Both the position numbers and the translations under genes were made by a program. Below the pieces are notes generated by a model. It was not told where the DNA came from, did no database searches, and saw only the letters and a program-made list of their open reading frames with translations. From NCBI GenBank assembly GCA_037953745.1, contig JBAKBP010003081.1:96839-160838 (forward strand): a stretch of DNA of 64,000 nucleotides, in the 5' to 3' direction. The DNA is from Lithodes maja (Eukaryota; Arthropoda; Malacostraca; Decapoda; Lithodidae). This document shows, piece by piece, positions 33,829 through 46,562 of this stretch. Each line of letters starts with the position of its first letter. Position 1 is the first letter of the stretch.

Positions 33829-34436
33829 GTGTATTTGCAATTTTGCGAATCTAATTAGTTTCTTAAAAAATGTTCTAGCAAGGTTGTATAATTCTTTTAC
33901 TTGGTCATTAGAACATTCATTTTTTTAAGCTTGAGCATTTGCTGTCTATTTATTATTGCATTACGGATTTCACTGTTGAACCATGGTGTTTTTTTAATTT
34001 ATCTCGTTTGTTTAACTTTTTGTGTTACAAGTTTGTTCTGTGCCATCATAAAATCATTAAACTGTTCCCACATCTCATTTATTTAGTTATATATATATCT
34101 AGCCGTGAGTGTGTGTTATACAGTGCTTGCCTAAGTTTTTCAAAATCAGTATTTTTAAAATCTGGTACCAGGATTTATTTTTTCTCAATAGTATAGCTGC
34201 AATTAACATCGAACCTAATGATTCTATGGTCGGAATTTGACAGGTGTTCACCTACTTCTAAATTAGTGAATAAATGTTCATGGGTAGTTATGACAAGGTC
34301 AAGAATATTATTTTCACGCGTTGCTTCCTTTACACATTGATATAGGAAATTATTATCTATGAAATCTATAATTTTGATTGAATTAGCATTATTTCCTGTG
34401 ACAAGATTCCATTCTCTATTAGGGACATTATAATTA
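33829..34436 (-). pseudogene. LINE-E endonuclease region, decayed
   Basis: Minus-strand sequence is alignable by eye to the APE-type endonuclease part of the other CR1-like LINEs (region rich in N-I-L-D-L-V and S-D-H-R codons near 34200-34320), but it is split among frames by stops. It ends at a (GA)n tract. Confidence 0.45.
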
Positions 34437-34437
34437 C

Positions 34438-34438
<1 letters not shown>

Positions 34439-34500
<62 letters not shown>
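34439..34500. repeat. (GA)n microsatellite, about 60 bp
   Basis: Uninterrupted GA dinucleotides. Confidence 0.95.
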
Positions 34501-34501
<1 letters not shown>

Positions 34502-34504
34502 AAG

Positions 34505-34806
34505 CAGTTGTCTCGGTAAGGATCAACGTTTTTACAATACAGCTAATTTAGTTATGTTTATTAAGTCTTATTTTATCTGTATCATTATTAGTATCAAAAC
34601 TATGATGTGTATAGTCAGAAGTTTTATACACAAGTATGATATATTGTATAAACTTACTTCACATAGCTGCAATTGACTTTTATATACAGTATACTACTTA
34701 TCACCTTTACCCAGACAGGGTTCGAACTCATATCATCTATAGTTGTGAAGGGGCTTCCGCCACTGTATCGTGAGCCTGATTAAAAAAAAAAAAAAATATA
34801 TATATA

Positions 34807-34849
<43 letters not shown>

Positions 34850-35425
34850 TGTATATATATATATATATTATATATATACAAGTATATACTGTACATACTG
34901 TATATATATAATAAAACCTAGTCCAATCCAAATAGACATAATATATAGAACTATATAATATTATCAGAACATAAGTAATATTTTAAGTAAAAGCAAACAC
35001 ATGCATGAAACATATATATGTTTCATGTTATCTACTTATACTTTGATCTTATCCTAATCCGTACCACACGGTCCGTAAATCATGCTAATCGAGAACAGAG
35101 GTACTGGTCCTCTAATATTCGCTGAGGAACATGGTTGTGTTCTTAAATAATGTTTCCCTTTTGCAGCACTTGATATACTGAACGAATATTGTGGGAGGAA
35201 GTGTTATCTACAGAGAATACACGGATTAGCAATCCCATTCCAAAGATAAATTAAGTGTCAAGTTATTTAGTCTTTTAACGCCGCTGCGAAAGGGGGTATG
35301 TAAATAAGAATTGTTTAAGATAATCCCCATCTAGGCCCTTTCCTCCGCTCTTTGAGCGGGGTCAGGGCAGTAATTACGTGATCGACCAACAGTATAACAT
35401 AAGATTATAAAGAGGAGTGGGATCT
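34505..35425. repeat. repeat X, copy 3
   Basis: The left part matches 13666-13860; the right part (34968-35420) matches 11499-11940. It is split by a tRNA-like unit and AT tract at 34706-34920. The short overlapping ORFs made of alternating Ile and Tyr are translated AT repeats, not genes. Confidence 0.6.
34700..34775 (-). repeat. tRNA-like SINE head followed by A-rich and AT tracts
   Basis: On the minus strand a B-box GTTCGAACCC and an upstream A-box-like TACAGTGGCGGAAGCCC suggest a tRNA-derived head. An (A)n tract and (AT)n repeats lie beyond 34775. Confidence 0.4.
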
Positions 35426-35754
35426 AATAAACAGAGAGATAGAGTACAAAGGAGTACAAAGTAAATCGAGCAACAACAGGTCCAGCGACCCTTCAAGGCT
35501 GCTTGGCCTCCAAAACACTGATGGTCAAGATGTCCAAACAGTAGTTTAGAGTAGGTAAGGACAAAATGGAAAGAGAAGACTGCCCTGGGAAAAATGTCCG
35601 TGGCAGGATTAGGAGATGTTAGTAGGGGACAGTTGTTAGTAATATCATAAAGGGAAAAAAAACACACTTTATTCATTTACAAATGCAGTCAGTCGGTGAT
35701 TCATGGCAAGGTGTTTGTCTAGGCGAAGTTTAAAAGAATGAACGGTGCTGCAGT

Positions 35755-36237
35755 CTATGACATCTCGGGGAAGACCATTCCACAAGATGACAACTCGATT
35801 GAAGAAGAAATTCTTAGACTCGTGTGAGTTAAAAGATTTATCAATAATTTTGCATTGTTCCCCAGTGTGTAATTTGATTGGTCGATAGTGAAATATTTAT
35901 TACAGTTCATATATTGTCGATGCCTTTGATGATCTTGAACACTTGAATTAAGTCGCCTCTTAGTCTGCGCTGGGTTAAAGGAAATATATTTAATTCTCTC
36001 AGACACTCCTCGTATGGTTTGTTCTTTAGGCAAGGTATAATTTTGGTAACTCTACGTTGAACTCGTTCTAGCTTGTCTATATCTTTTTGGTAGTAAGGGC
36101 ACCAGGATTGAACGCAATATTCTAGGGGAGGGCGGACTACGGAATTGTAAAGAGTTAGGATTACATCTTTGGATTTATACCTTCTTCACAACTTCTGAAC
36201 ATTGTTGCCTCAGTTTTAGGTTACTCGATATTGTTAC
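35755..36237 (-). pseudogene. LINE-B copy 2, RT C-terminal region
   Basis: The frame 36033-35755 and flanking frames match LINE-B copy 1 (NCNKYFTIDQSNYT, HTSLRISSSIELS-like region in shifted frame). It is damaged by indels. Confidence 0.7.
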
Positions 36238-36451
36238 ATAAGAACATAAGAACATAAGAAAATGGGAGTCTGCAGAAAGCCGATTGGCCTAAGCAAGGCA
36301 GATCCCTGTCCCACACAACCCCAATTACAAAGCCCAATTATAGGCTGAACACTCTAATACCCTGAGGATCATCTTACCAAAACGGTTATAGATTAACGCA
36401 GGATTACGGGGTCTGCAGAGCGCTGATTGGCCCAACCCTGCTGATCCCCCT

Positions 36452-39014
36452 TCACACCCAAGCCTTCTCGTCCATATGCTTATCCAATTTTATCTTAAAG
36501 CTCCCTATCGTGTTTAATCCCACTATAGCACTTGGTAGTCCATTCCACCCATCTACAACTCTGTTACCAAACCAATATTTGCCTATATCTTTTCTGAAAC
36601 TAAATTTATCTAATTTGAAACCATTGGTACGAGTTCTTTCGCTATCACTGAGCTTTAGTACATTTGTCATGTCCCATTTGTTAATCCCACTAACCCACTT
36701 GAACACCTCTATCATATCCCCTCTAACTCTGCGTCTCTCTAACGAATGTAAGCCTAATTTCTTCAACCTTTCTTTATACGGAAGATTTCTAATATTATGG
36801 ATAATTTTTGTCATTCTACGTTGTACTCTCTCCAATGAGTCTATGTCCATTCTGTAATAAGAACACTAAAATTGAACAGCATAATCCATATGGGGTCTCA
36901 CTAATGACAAGTAAAGTTTTAAGATAACATCAGCAGTTCTGTTACTCACACTCCTAGAGATGAACCCGAGAATCCTGTTTGCCTTGTTTCGAACGCTTAT
37001 ACACTGTTGTCTAGGCTTCAAATCATTGCTAACAAACACACCTAGATCTTTCTCACAATTCGAGTTTTCTAATTCCATATTAGCTAGTTTATAATTAACA
37101 TTTGTATGCATCTTCCCTATCTTTAATACCTTGCATTTGTCAATGTTACACTTCATCTGCCAATTTACTGACCACTCGTGTAAGGTATCTAGATCCCTTT
37201 GGAGGCACTCTATATCTCTATCTGAATCAATTGTTCTCCCCATTTTGGTATCGTCTGCAAATTTACTTATCCTACTAGTTATACCTAAATCAAGGTCATT
37301 TATGTATATAACAAACAACAGAGGACCTAATACAGATCCCTGGGGGACACCACTTTTGACTGCTCCCCATTCTGACTTCGTACCATTTATGCTGACTCTA
37401 ACTCTGCTTCCTACCAATTAGCCATGACCTAATCCATCCCAACAACGCCCCACCTATTCCATGCGCCTCAACCTTTCTCATCAATCTCTCATGGGGGACT
37501 CTGTCGAAAGCTTTACTGAAATCTAAATATATTATATCATATGACTTGTCATTATCTACTGCTTCATATACCTCTGAGAAAAAACTAAGCAAATTAGTAA
37601 GGCAAGAACGTCCCTGAGTGAATCCATGCTGAGAAGAATTTATTAAATTAAATGTATCTAAGTGGTTTCTAATTTTACTAGCAATAATTGACTCTAGTAG
37701 CTTTCCTATGATTGATGTAAGACTAATGGGACGGTAATTGGATGCTATTGATTTGTCACCTTTTTTTGAAGATCGGAACTACGTTTGCAAGCTTCCAAGC
37801 TTCTGGAACTATACCCGTCTCCAATGACTTGTTAAATAAAAATGTTAGTGGGTAACTTAACTCATCCCTACATTTTTTTAATACTCTAGCATATACCTCA
37901 TCAGGACCAGGCGATTTATGAGGTTTCAGTCTGTCAATTTCCTTAAGCACATCATTTCTACTTATAGTAATCGTACTTAACCTATTTTCTATACTATCGC
38001 TATATACCTTACTGACTTCTGGAAACTGTGCCAAATTTTCATTAGTGAAAACGGAAAGAAATTGACTATTTAATGTACTGCACATTTCTAAATCATTTTC
38101 TGTCATTTCTCCTATCAAAGTTTTAAGGGGACCAATTACATCTCTAACCTTTGATTTATAAAGTTGGTAAAAAGCTTTAGGATTATTTTTTTGAGTCATT
38201 GGCAACCTTAATTTCATAATTTCTTTTTTCTTTCCTAATATCCTTTTTTACCTGTCTTGATAGATTCTGATAGTAAGCAAGTAGGTGAATTTCGCCTTTC
38301 CTAATTTTTCTATATATTCCTCTCTTTTGTCCTAGAAGATCTAATAGTTTATTATTCATCCATTTGGGTTGGTTCTGTGTTGATCTAAATTTTCTTTTGG
38401 GGATGTATTTATTTTGTGCATTGAATACTGATTCGATAAAATTATCGTATGTATCTACCAAGGTTGACGTCTCTTCCTGACTTAAGATGACAGGTGCCTG
38501 AGAAGGGGTACACTCATTTGGACACCTGGATCGACTTAATTTTTTGACCATAGGGTCAGCTAATAGGGCTCTTCTTAACCCACCATAATTGGCTTTTCTG
38601 AAGTCAGGTATTAATGTTATATTCTCTCTGGTATTACCTTTCCATTGTATATTAAAATACACAGAATTGTGGTCACTATTTCCTAGGTGGTCCCCTATCT
38701 CTACATGATTTACCATATGTTCATTGTTACTGAAAACTAAATCGAGAATATTATTACCTCTAGTCGGCGTATCTATGAATTGAAATAAAAAACTATCTTG
38801 AACTACCTCTATAAACTCCTCAGAATCAGAGTCTCCTATTTGATGCTGCCAATCTATATTCGGAAAATTAAAATCCCCCATAATGCACACATTGCTAAAT
38901 CTTGATGCCATTTTAATTTCCTCCCATAATGACGTTCCGTCATTTCTACTCATATTTGGCGGTCTATACATAACTCCAATAACTATGGTCTCACTACCTT
39001 CGTTAACTTCTACC
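36452..39014 (-). pseudogene. CR1 ORF2, endonuclease C-part and reverse transcriptase
   Basis: Successive minus frames (38971-38183, 38217-37756, 37592-37398, 37417-36866, 36850-36452) give endonuclease blocks (MYRPPNMSRN, VCIMGDFNFPNIDWQ, GNSDHNSVYF), RT fingers (KSPGPDEVYARVLKKC), then [37 protein letters not shown] and the C-terminal LERVQRRMTK block. At least four frame breaks are visible, for example near 38200, 37750, 37400 and 36860. Confidence 0.85.
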
Positions 39015-39557
39015 TGGGCGGGTGCCCAACCCCGAAAGGAGTTGAAATAGGGGAGCTATCCCCCCGCCAAAGGCGGCTTTCTAGGGCCTTTCCTAGCTGA
39101 TGCTGAGAGGATTGGGTTCTAGTCATGTGGTGATGGGCTGGTCTATCCGAGTGAGAACTGAGCGATCTCTGCCATACCCATAGCTTACTCTGACTGTTCC
39201 TATTACTTATATATCTTCTAGATCTCAAGTGACGGCGTCTTTTCCGTGGATTGACCTCCCTACTGCCAACCTAGAAGTTGGCAGATTGGGAGCCAAAGCG
39301 TCACATTTTTCCCTTACCCCTCAACTTTCCCTTCATAATTGCTGAGGGGCACAGGGCCTTGGGTGGGGCTTTGGTTTCCCGGGCGTTTCCGCACCTTCCT
39401 CAGCTCCCTGCCTTGGAGTGGCTTCGGTCACCCGGGCTTTGTTAGTGGTAAGCAGGGAGGATATTGTGGGGGCGCTCGTTTATGGCCATGGCCTTGCTCG
39501 AGACCTTGGGGCTGTTCGGCCAGACAGCCTGGGGAACAACAACAACAACAACAACAA
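39015..39557 (+). mobile_element. SINE-like element with (AAC)n tail, copy 2
   Basis: Close copy of 31224-31750, tail at 39533-39557. It interrupts CR1 ORF2. Flanks TTCTACC (39008-39014) and CTCTACC (39559-39565) are a near-perfect target duplication, and the intact CR1 at 56484-56500 shows the uninterrupted site. The frame that reads through the tail is not a gene. Confidence 0.75.
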
Positions 39558-39627
39558 CCTCTACCCAAACACTTTCATTATCGTTATTTAGTCTAATACC
39601 TGATTTAATACAGCTTTTTAATGTACT

Positions 39628-39785
39628 CCTGACAAACACTGCTATACCGCCACCCCTCTTACTTGTTCGGTCATATTTAAACAAACTATATCCTGGTATA
39701 TCAAATTCTGCTAAAAAATGCCTGGTTTCTGTATTAATCCACGTTTCAGTTAGCGCTATTATGTCTATATTTTCTTTGCTAACAA
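39628..39785 (-). repeat. 158-bp direct repeat of CR1 ORF2, left of BEL/Pao
   Basis: Identical by my reading to 47125-47282. It encodes part of the CR1 endonuclease domain. The two copies exactly abut the outer edges of the BEL/Pao LTRs. Confidence 0.9.
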
Positions 39786-40347
39786 TCGGGAATCTATTTA
39801 ACGGTTAAATGATGGATCACTGGTACATGAATATCCCAACAAATAGTATATAATATATTTACCAACGAGGTATTCGTCGATGGGTTTAATCCAGTCCCCC
39901 ACAAACGGCTAGTTCAATTGCATGACATGTAGGAATGTTCACATAATACAATATCAATACAATGAACTTAGCTTAGAGGACTGGTGATGTAGGACTGTTG
40001 TTATATTTAGTAGTTGTAGCACATGGTGAACTGTGGGTTGAGTCAGAGCCGGGGGAGGAGATGTTGACGTTATGGTGTTGATTGAGAGACTGAAGGGCCG
40101 GCGTCCGATCGCTTCGCGAAATTACATATGGCTGCCGGCTCATAATAATTATAACCCATAACTTGGTTTCATAATACATCTAGAGCTGATGTAGATATTT
40201 ATACATTACAGTTAATATTTAACCTAACTTAAGAATAAACTACAATACACAAAGAACCAGCCGAAATCGTACAAGCGATACGATACCGCCAAATTCAAAT
40301 GTCCTATTGGACCAAAACCTGTCGGGATCATTACCCTATTCCCGACA
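39786..40347 (-). repeat. BEL/Pao 3' LTR, 562 bp
   Basis: TCGGGAATC...ATTCCCGACA on the plus strand, with short inverted ends. It differs from the 5' LTR at three sites I could find (near 39980, 40127 and 40159), all transitions. Confidence 0.9.
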
Positions 40348-40412
40348 TATTGCCCGCCACCAAAAATGATATACAGGAGCTATATACAGAGAACAACAAA
40401 AGGACATCGAAG
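40348..40412 (-). other. BEL/Pao 3' non-coding region with purine-rich tract
   Basis: The sense strand next to the 3' LTR reads TTTTGGTGGCGGGCAATA, a G-rich tract at the position of the polypurine primer for plus-strand synthesis. Confidence 0.5.
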
Positions 40413-43400
40413 TCAAAGATCACCTAGTTTGATCTTTGATCTCCAAAGATCCACGGAACTCATAGCCGCCCTCCTTTTGGGACGAGCGCCACCTGAAGCC
40501 TGAGGAGGATCATCCTTCTCATTATCAGCTGCCCCACCTTGAGGAGCACTGTCACCAGCATTCTCCCGCGGAGGGGTATCAGTAGAGACGCCAGGATCAT
40601 CCGGCAGTTCTACATCCTGCTCCAGGAGATATAACCTTACGACTGGGCGAGTAGTAACCCCAGTCGAAGTTCATATTCTAGCAACCCTTATAAGACCATC
40701 AATGCCCTGGAACAAATCGATAATCCTCCCAAGCTTCCAAAATAACCTAGGACGCTCATCATGAATCAGGACGATATCCCCGATACGAGGCCATCGTTGA
40801 TTCGTCCCTTTGATCTTATGAGAGTGACGCTCGCGAAGAGACAGCAAATATTCTTGGGTCCACCGTTTCCATAGATCGTCGGACACCTTGTTTACATACT
40901 GGAAGCGACGACGTGTGGCGTCAGCATTGCCGAACGTAGGGTCTAGCAGATCTTCGTCATTTACTGACGATTTAGGAAAGGTATTAAGGGTTCGTCCACG
41001 TGTCATCATGGAAGGCGAAATGGGTAAGAGGTCATCAACATCTGCCGAGGTATAGGTCAAGGGCCTGTCGTTGACTGACATCTCGATTTCTATTAAGATG
41101 GTTTGCAACTCCCGTCTGGTCACCAGTGCCCTTCCTAATACCTTCTTCAAGGCAGATTTGACGATACCGATTGTTCTCTCCCAAATCGCCCCGAACCATG
41201 GTGCACGTGCTGGTATAAATCTCCATTGACAACCCTTTCCAGTGAGGGTAGCCACAACCTGCGGGTCATCCATTAAACTCTGGAGATATTTAGAGGCCCC
41301 GACAAAACAAGTCGCATTATCGCTCATAATAATTTGAGGGAAACCATTGCGGCCTGCAAAGCGTCTTAGAGTATGCAAAAACGCCTCACTGGATAGGTCG
41401 TCAATCAATTCAATATGAATCGCTCTGGTTACCGCACATGTGAATAGGACGGCATATACCTTTATGATATTACCGGGCGATTCTCTAACATGAATCGCTC
41501 CGGTGTAGTCTACCCCGGTTACCTGAAATGGTTCAGTCCTTCGTACCCTGAACTCAGGCAAGGGAGGTAGATCTACTGGGGAGTAAGGCTTACCCTGTAA
41601 TCTTTTACAGATAGTACAGCTATTGTGGATCCCTTTAATTGCTTGTCGCATCTTAGGGATCCACCAACGTTGTCGCATATACGCCAGAACATAATTTACG
41701 CCAAAATGTAGGCAGGTCCGATGGCATTGGCGAATCAACAGTTTGGTAATCATATGAGAGGAGCTAAGGAGGACAGGATATTTCGCAGAATCAGTAATGT
41801 CCGCTTTTTGTATCCTGCCTCTACACTTAATGCCTCCTTCCATATATAATCCTAGCTGCCTCATTAAGTTTGAGGGTTTGGCCTTTGACTCCTTGCTCAG
41901 GATTTGATGTTCAGTAGGATAAGATTCCTTTTGTACTAAACATATTAGTTTTGCTTCTGCTGATCTCAATTCATGGAGTCTGATATGCTTCGAATCTTCA
42001 CTAAGGAAAGACCCGTGAGCCCGACTTCTCATGTTGTTAATGAAACGGTATATCCATGCAAATACCCGTATTACTTGATCATAGCTGCCGTAACGTTCCC
42101 ACTCTACCAACTTGTTATCCTGATGTGTAGTACTCACATTCGAACTACTTAACACATCATCTTGGGGCCGACTTGAAGGATCAGATATGTACTCCCTGAA
42201 ATCCTGAGGCCACTCAGTTGGAGATGCAAGCCATGGAGGTCCATGCCACCAAATAGAGGAAGACATAAACTGCTGTGCCGAGATCCCCCGTGAAATGATG
42301 TCACTGGGGTTATCCCTGGTGCTCACATAGCGAAATGTAGCTGTAGGAACTAAGTCATGAATCTCATCAGTGCGATTAGAAACATAAACAGGTAACACTT
42401 TCTGGCTGTGTACCCATGAAAGCGCTATTTGACTGTCGCTCCAGACATAGACGTTATTAATCTGTAGTACGTCTGCATAAGCATCCAGTGTAAACTTTAT
42501 TAGACGAGCAGACAGAAGCAATGCAGTAAGTTCTAATTTAGGAACTGTAATCTTCTTTATAGGGGCTACTTTGGCCTTCGCTATAGCCAGCGTCGCTTCA
42601 CTACCATTGCATACGTATATGGCAGTACCGTACGCACTATTACTAGCATCAGAAAAGGCATGTAGATCCACCTGTTGACCACTAATAACCTGACTATTTA
42701 GTTGGACCTTGCAACATGTGGAAAGGTCCGACCGAATCAACCGCCAAGTATTTTGTAACTCAATCGGGAGGGGCGTATCCCAATCTAGTTTTAGCCGCCA
42801 CAGTTGCTGTAAAAACATACGAGCACGGATTGTTACAGGCAGCAAAAAACCTAGGGGATCAAACAACCTCGCTGACAAGCTTAAGCAGTTTCGCTTGGTC
42901 ATAAGCTCACCGCCGCATGGGGTGTGACAGAAGGATATACAATCTGTGGTAGTGTCCCATTTGTGGCCTAAAAACTTCACCTCACTATTCTCAGTAGCTA
43001 CACCGTCAGAAGCAAATTGACCTTTCAAAAGATCACTATTAGTGGCCCATTCTCTTATGTATAAATGAGCCTTGGCAAATATATCACGGATCTCCCAGCA
43101 TCTCTTGAGCAATAAATCTTCATTGTCTCCGGTGCCTTGAAGATTGTCCACATAGATCCCCTGCTTGATCTCATTCTTGAAGTCAGGATCTAGTCCAGCC
43201 TCCTCAAGATGACGCAAGATAGTAGCGTTGAGAAGGAACTGGGAACAGGTCGCCCCGAATAAGAAGACTCTGAACCTGTAGACCAGATACTCTGAATCTA
43301 GATCCATTGGGTCCCGTGGCCATAAAAATCTTGTTGAGTCCCTGTCTTCACGATGGAGTTGAAGCATCAGGAAGGCCTTCTCAATATCGGCGACCCATGC

Positions 43401-45116
43401 AAACTTATGACATCTGAAGCGCAACATAATTTGCGCTAGATCAGAGACCAAGGATGGACCCGTGTACAGACAATCATTCAGGCTATAGGAGCGATCACTA
43501 GATTTAGCAGAGCAGTCATACACAATACGAACAGGAGTGGTGGAACTGTCCTTTTTAATCCCATGGTGAGCAAGGTAATGGATGTTATCCCCATACTCAT
43601 TGAGATCTACTCTCTCCACAAATCCACGTTGTACCTGCTCGGCTAAAACTGCCGCATAAGTCTCGCAATAACTTGGATCCTTGACAAACTGCTTCTGAAG
43701 GCCACGTAACCTACCAAGTGCTAGATGGAAATTAGTAGGTAATTTACTCTTGTTATCATTCCAAGGGAGCCTTACCACATACTGACCTCTGCCAGAGTCA
43801 TACGTTACAGTCTCTTCATACGAGCTTAACGCTAGCTTGGACTCACGATCAAGTTCATGTGGGTCAATTCCAATATTGTCCAAGTCCCATAGCTTATCTA
43901 TATCAGTACATGTATTATCAGGCACATTTGGCCTAATATATTTATCTATGGGGCTTACTGCTACCTTGAGGACCGTAACCACCTCCACCTGTGTGTCTTG
44001 AGAGGAAGTGGCATAGGATCCAGAAATGGCATAACCTTGGATCGTGGGGAGCATTATTAGCTTATCTACCCGCCGATATCCAGGGTGAACCAGGTCGTAG
44101 TAATAATCAGCTCCGACCAGTAGCATAATACCATCGTTAGCAGAGAGTTGATCATCAGCCAGTTTATACCCCTTGCTTCCGAGATATTTCAAATGTGGTT
44201 GAATCTCTGATGCTATATAGAAACTGGGTAGTGTGTCGACCACAACAGCCTTGATAGGACATACCTTTTTTCTACAAACATATGAAATCTCCACAATATC
44301 ATAGTCACTGGAATCTATTTCACCAGTAAAACCATGGAGACGCAAATTCTCTTGACCCTTGCTGGTACACTTGAGCTGGGGTAATGATGACCGCAGAACG
44401 AATGACCTCTGTGAGCACTGGTCAAGTAAGGTGCGCGTCATTATAGTATTATTATTACTCCCCACTACTGGCAGCATCATAGTAGGAAGCAATTGACATT
44501 CTCGAGAAGCAATGGACATGGCAGATACTTTATCACCCTCGCTCTTACTTTTCTCATGTGACTCTTTGGGGGTTCTCCCTTTTTCTTTGCCGTCGTGCCG
44601 ATCAGACTGGGTGCAAAGGGAAAACCAATGTTTCCCCTTGCAATACTTACAAGGTTTGATGTAGGAATTGGTGCAGGTACTGTTGAAGTGGTCTCTTGCC
44701 AGACAGCTGGTACATAACTTAAGCGATTTAGCCTTGCTAATCTTCTGTGTAGCCTTAGGATACTTAGGACACTGATACCACAGATGATCGTGGACACTGC
44801 ACAACTTACAACCTAATGATATTGGCCTTTTCTGTTTAGAAGTCTGTACCGGGAAATCTGCAGTAGATGGCGACACCTCCACTTGTCGGTAGTGTCCAGT
44901 ACTCTCCATATTGAAGACTTCAGTCTGGTACACCTGCACCAACGCTTCCAAGTTTAGTGGAGAGTCGCTTAGTTGTCGTCGTAAGATTTCCCTTAGGGGA
45001 GAGGGTATCTTATTCAAGATATTCACACTAAATATCTCCTCCTTGGTGACGGCCATTGTCTCCATACATCGGAGGAGGCTCTCAAAGGAGGCATAGTACT
45101 CCTTTAGGTCCGCCAC
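40413..45116 (-). pseudogene. BEL/Pao pol: protease, RT, RNase H, integrase
   Basis: 1481 residues are open to 40671. In order: a Gag-end Cys-rich zinc-knuckle-like stretch (CKLCSVHDHLWYQC, CTSCLARDHFNSTC), a DUF1758-type protease (TLLDQCSQRSFV), RT (RIVYDCSAKSS, ADIEKAFLMLQL, IYVDNLQGT; YVDN in place of YVDD occurs in this superfamily), RNase H (HAFSDASNSAYG), integrase HHCC and core (VDYTG, MSDNATCF, WERTIG all present) and a C-terminal DUF5641-like region. A TGA at 40671-40673 interrupts a frame that otherwise runs on in phase to a TGA at 40413-40415. The 45116 codon is GTG and is not the true start; the frame joins gag upstream. Confidence 0.92.
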
Positions 45117-45739
45117 ATCATAGGATGGAGATCTAGTGTGAAGAATTTGGTAATTAAAGCTGTCTTGATGACTTCCACTCTCCCGTAAGTTCTCTTCAGC
45201 AACTCCACTGCAGACTCGTAGCTGGTAGCTTCTAGCTTGTACCCATCGACTAACTTCAATGCCTCCCCTTTCAATTGACCACGGAGATATGTGAACCTTT
45301 GGATGGATGTGAGTGTTTTATTATGATGGACGGAACACTCAAAAATATCCCAAAATCCAGTCCAGGTAGCCGAATCCCCGGAAAAGGTAGGCAAAGTAAG
45401 CTTCGGCAGGTTAAAACCAGTCGCCTTTGGTGTACCGGTATCCTTAACAGAGGTTGATTCTTGAGTAGAAGATAGTCTGGCTAAGGCTGTATTAACGTCC
45501 TCAAAGTACTCAAGCTCTGCCGACATTTCTTCTTCCACATCGTCAGTAACTGTCAATAAACCATATACCTGCCGAGCATAACTATCATAAGTAGCTAGCG
45601 ATTTAGTAACAGTAGCAAATTTACCCTTTATCTGATCAGCCGTGGCACTTATTAAAAATTCATCAAGATCTCTTAAACATCTATTTAAACTTCCCTTCAT
45701 CCCTCCCTTAAGAATCTTAAGTTTCTTCAAATCTGTCAT
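45104..45739 (-). pseudogene. BEL/Pao gag, N-terminal part
   Basis: Starts at ATG 45739 (MTDLKKLKILKGG). It contains the LPKLTLPTFSGDSATW block and GEALKLVDG region of the DUF1759 family, which forms the gag of BEL/Pao elements. One missing base near 45115 shifts the frame into a stop and separates it from the rest of the polyprotein. Without that deletion, gag and pol would be a single ORF, as is usual in this superfamily. Confidence 0.85.
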
Positions 45740-46562
45740 CGTTAAGGTCTAATTTTAAGCAACTTAAATTACAATGAGGTCAAACTACAAACTGTTAATC
45801 GCTTAGGAATCAACAGCGGCAAACCACCATTACTTAAGAAATTTACTCAAAAAGAATTACATAATACTTACATCCCCCTTAATATAAACTATCGAAAGGA
45901 AATTATCTAACTAGACAAAAAAATTAAATACTAAATCCATTAAAGAAAGGGTAAGGTGAAGCACTAATTATTATAAGCCCTTTATAGGTAAGCCCAGTTG
46001 GTTAAGCTACAATCATGAGGTCTGACTATTAACTGTCAATCGCTTAGGAATTAACAAAGACCGACACTCATGACTGCCACTTTAAGCAACTAGGCCTAGG
46101 CTATTATGAAAGTCAAATATAAAAAGTCACATGAGAACCCTCCCCACAGCAAAATGAATAATGAGTCCCACAATGACAACACAACTAACACCACAGGCAC
46201 ACCACCAAAGCGAAATGAAAAGCCACCACAGACACCTGCAGGCCTAGACTGCCCAGCCTAGCCTAGGAGCGCGAAATGGCGCCCTACGAAATTACCCCAA
46301 CCCCAATCTGCAGCCCAGCTAACCCACCAAAAAAACGCAAAGGTTCACACGCCCAAGAAAACCTGGAAACAAGTCCCAAAAAAGATAGAGACGGCGTCCA
46401 TGCGGTAAAAAACACGAGGGAAGAAGCTGGGACAAATCTAGGGAAATGGCAGTCGGCCAACAACGCGCGAGGCGGCAGCCATTTGTAATCCCACAAGCGT
46501 CAAGGAAGTAAACAAAACGGGACTACGGCAATATCTTGAGGGCACGAAGGACCAATATTTTA
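45740..46562 (-). other. BEL/Pao 5' leader with primer-binding-type site
   Basis: About 820 bp of non-coding leader. At 46536-46553 the plus strand ends in GAAGGACCA, resembling a tRNA 3' end, so the sense strand starts TGGTCCTTCGTGCC about nine bases after the LTR. The ORFs on both strands at 46276-46496 are not credible. Confidence 0.6.

Larger units (their letters stand above)
30595..34436 (-). mobile_element. LINE-E with several nested insertions
   Basis: LINE-E pieces run minus-strand from an endonuclease region (about 34436-33829) through RT fingers (33200-32891), RT palm (32673-32434 and 32220-31751) and a C-terminal part (31223-30620). Four other elements sit between these pieces and are listed separately. 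The coding frames are shattered. It is broadly CR1/L2-like and closest by eye to LINE-B. Confidence 0.7.

Noticed and set aside
34737..34958. Overlapping ORFs rich in Ile and Tyr on both strands
   Set aside because: Both are translations of (AT)n repeats.
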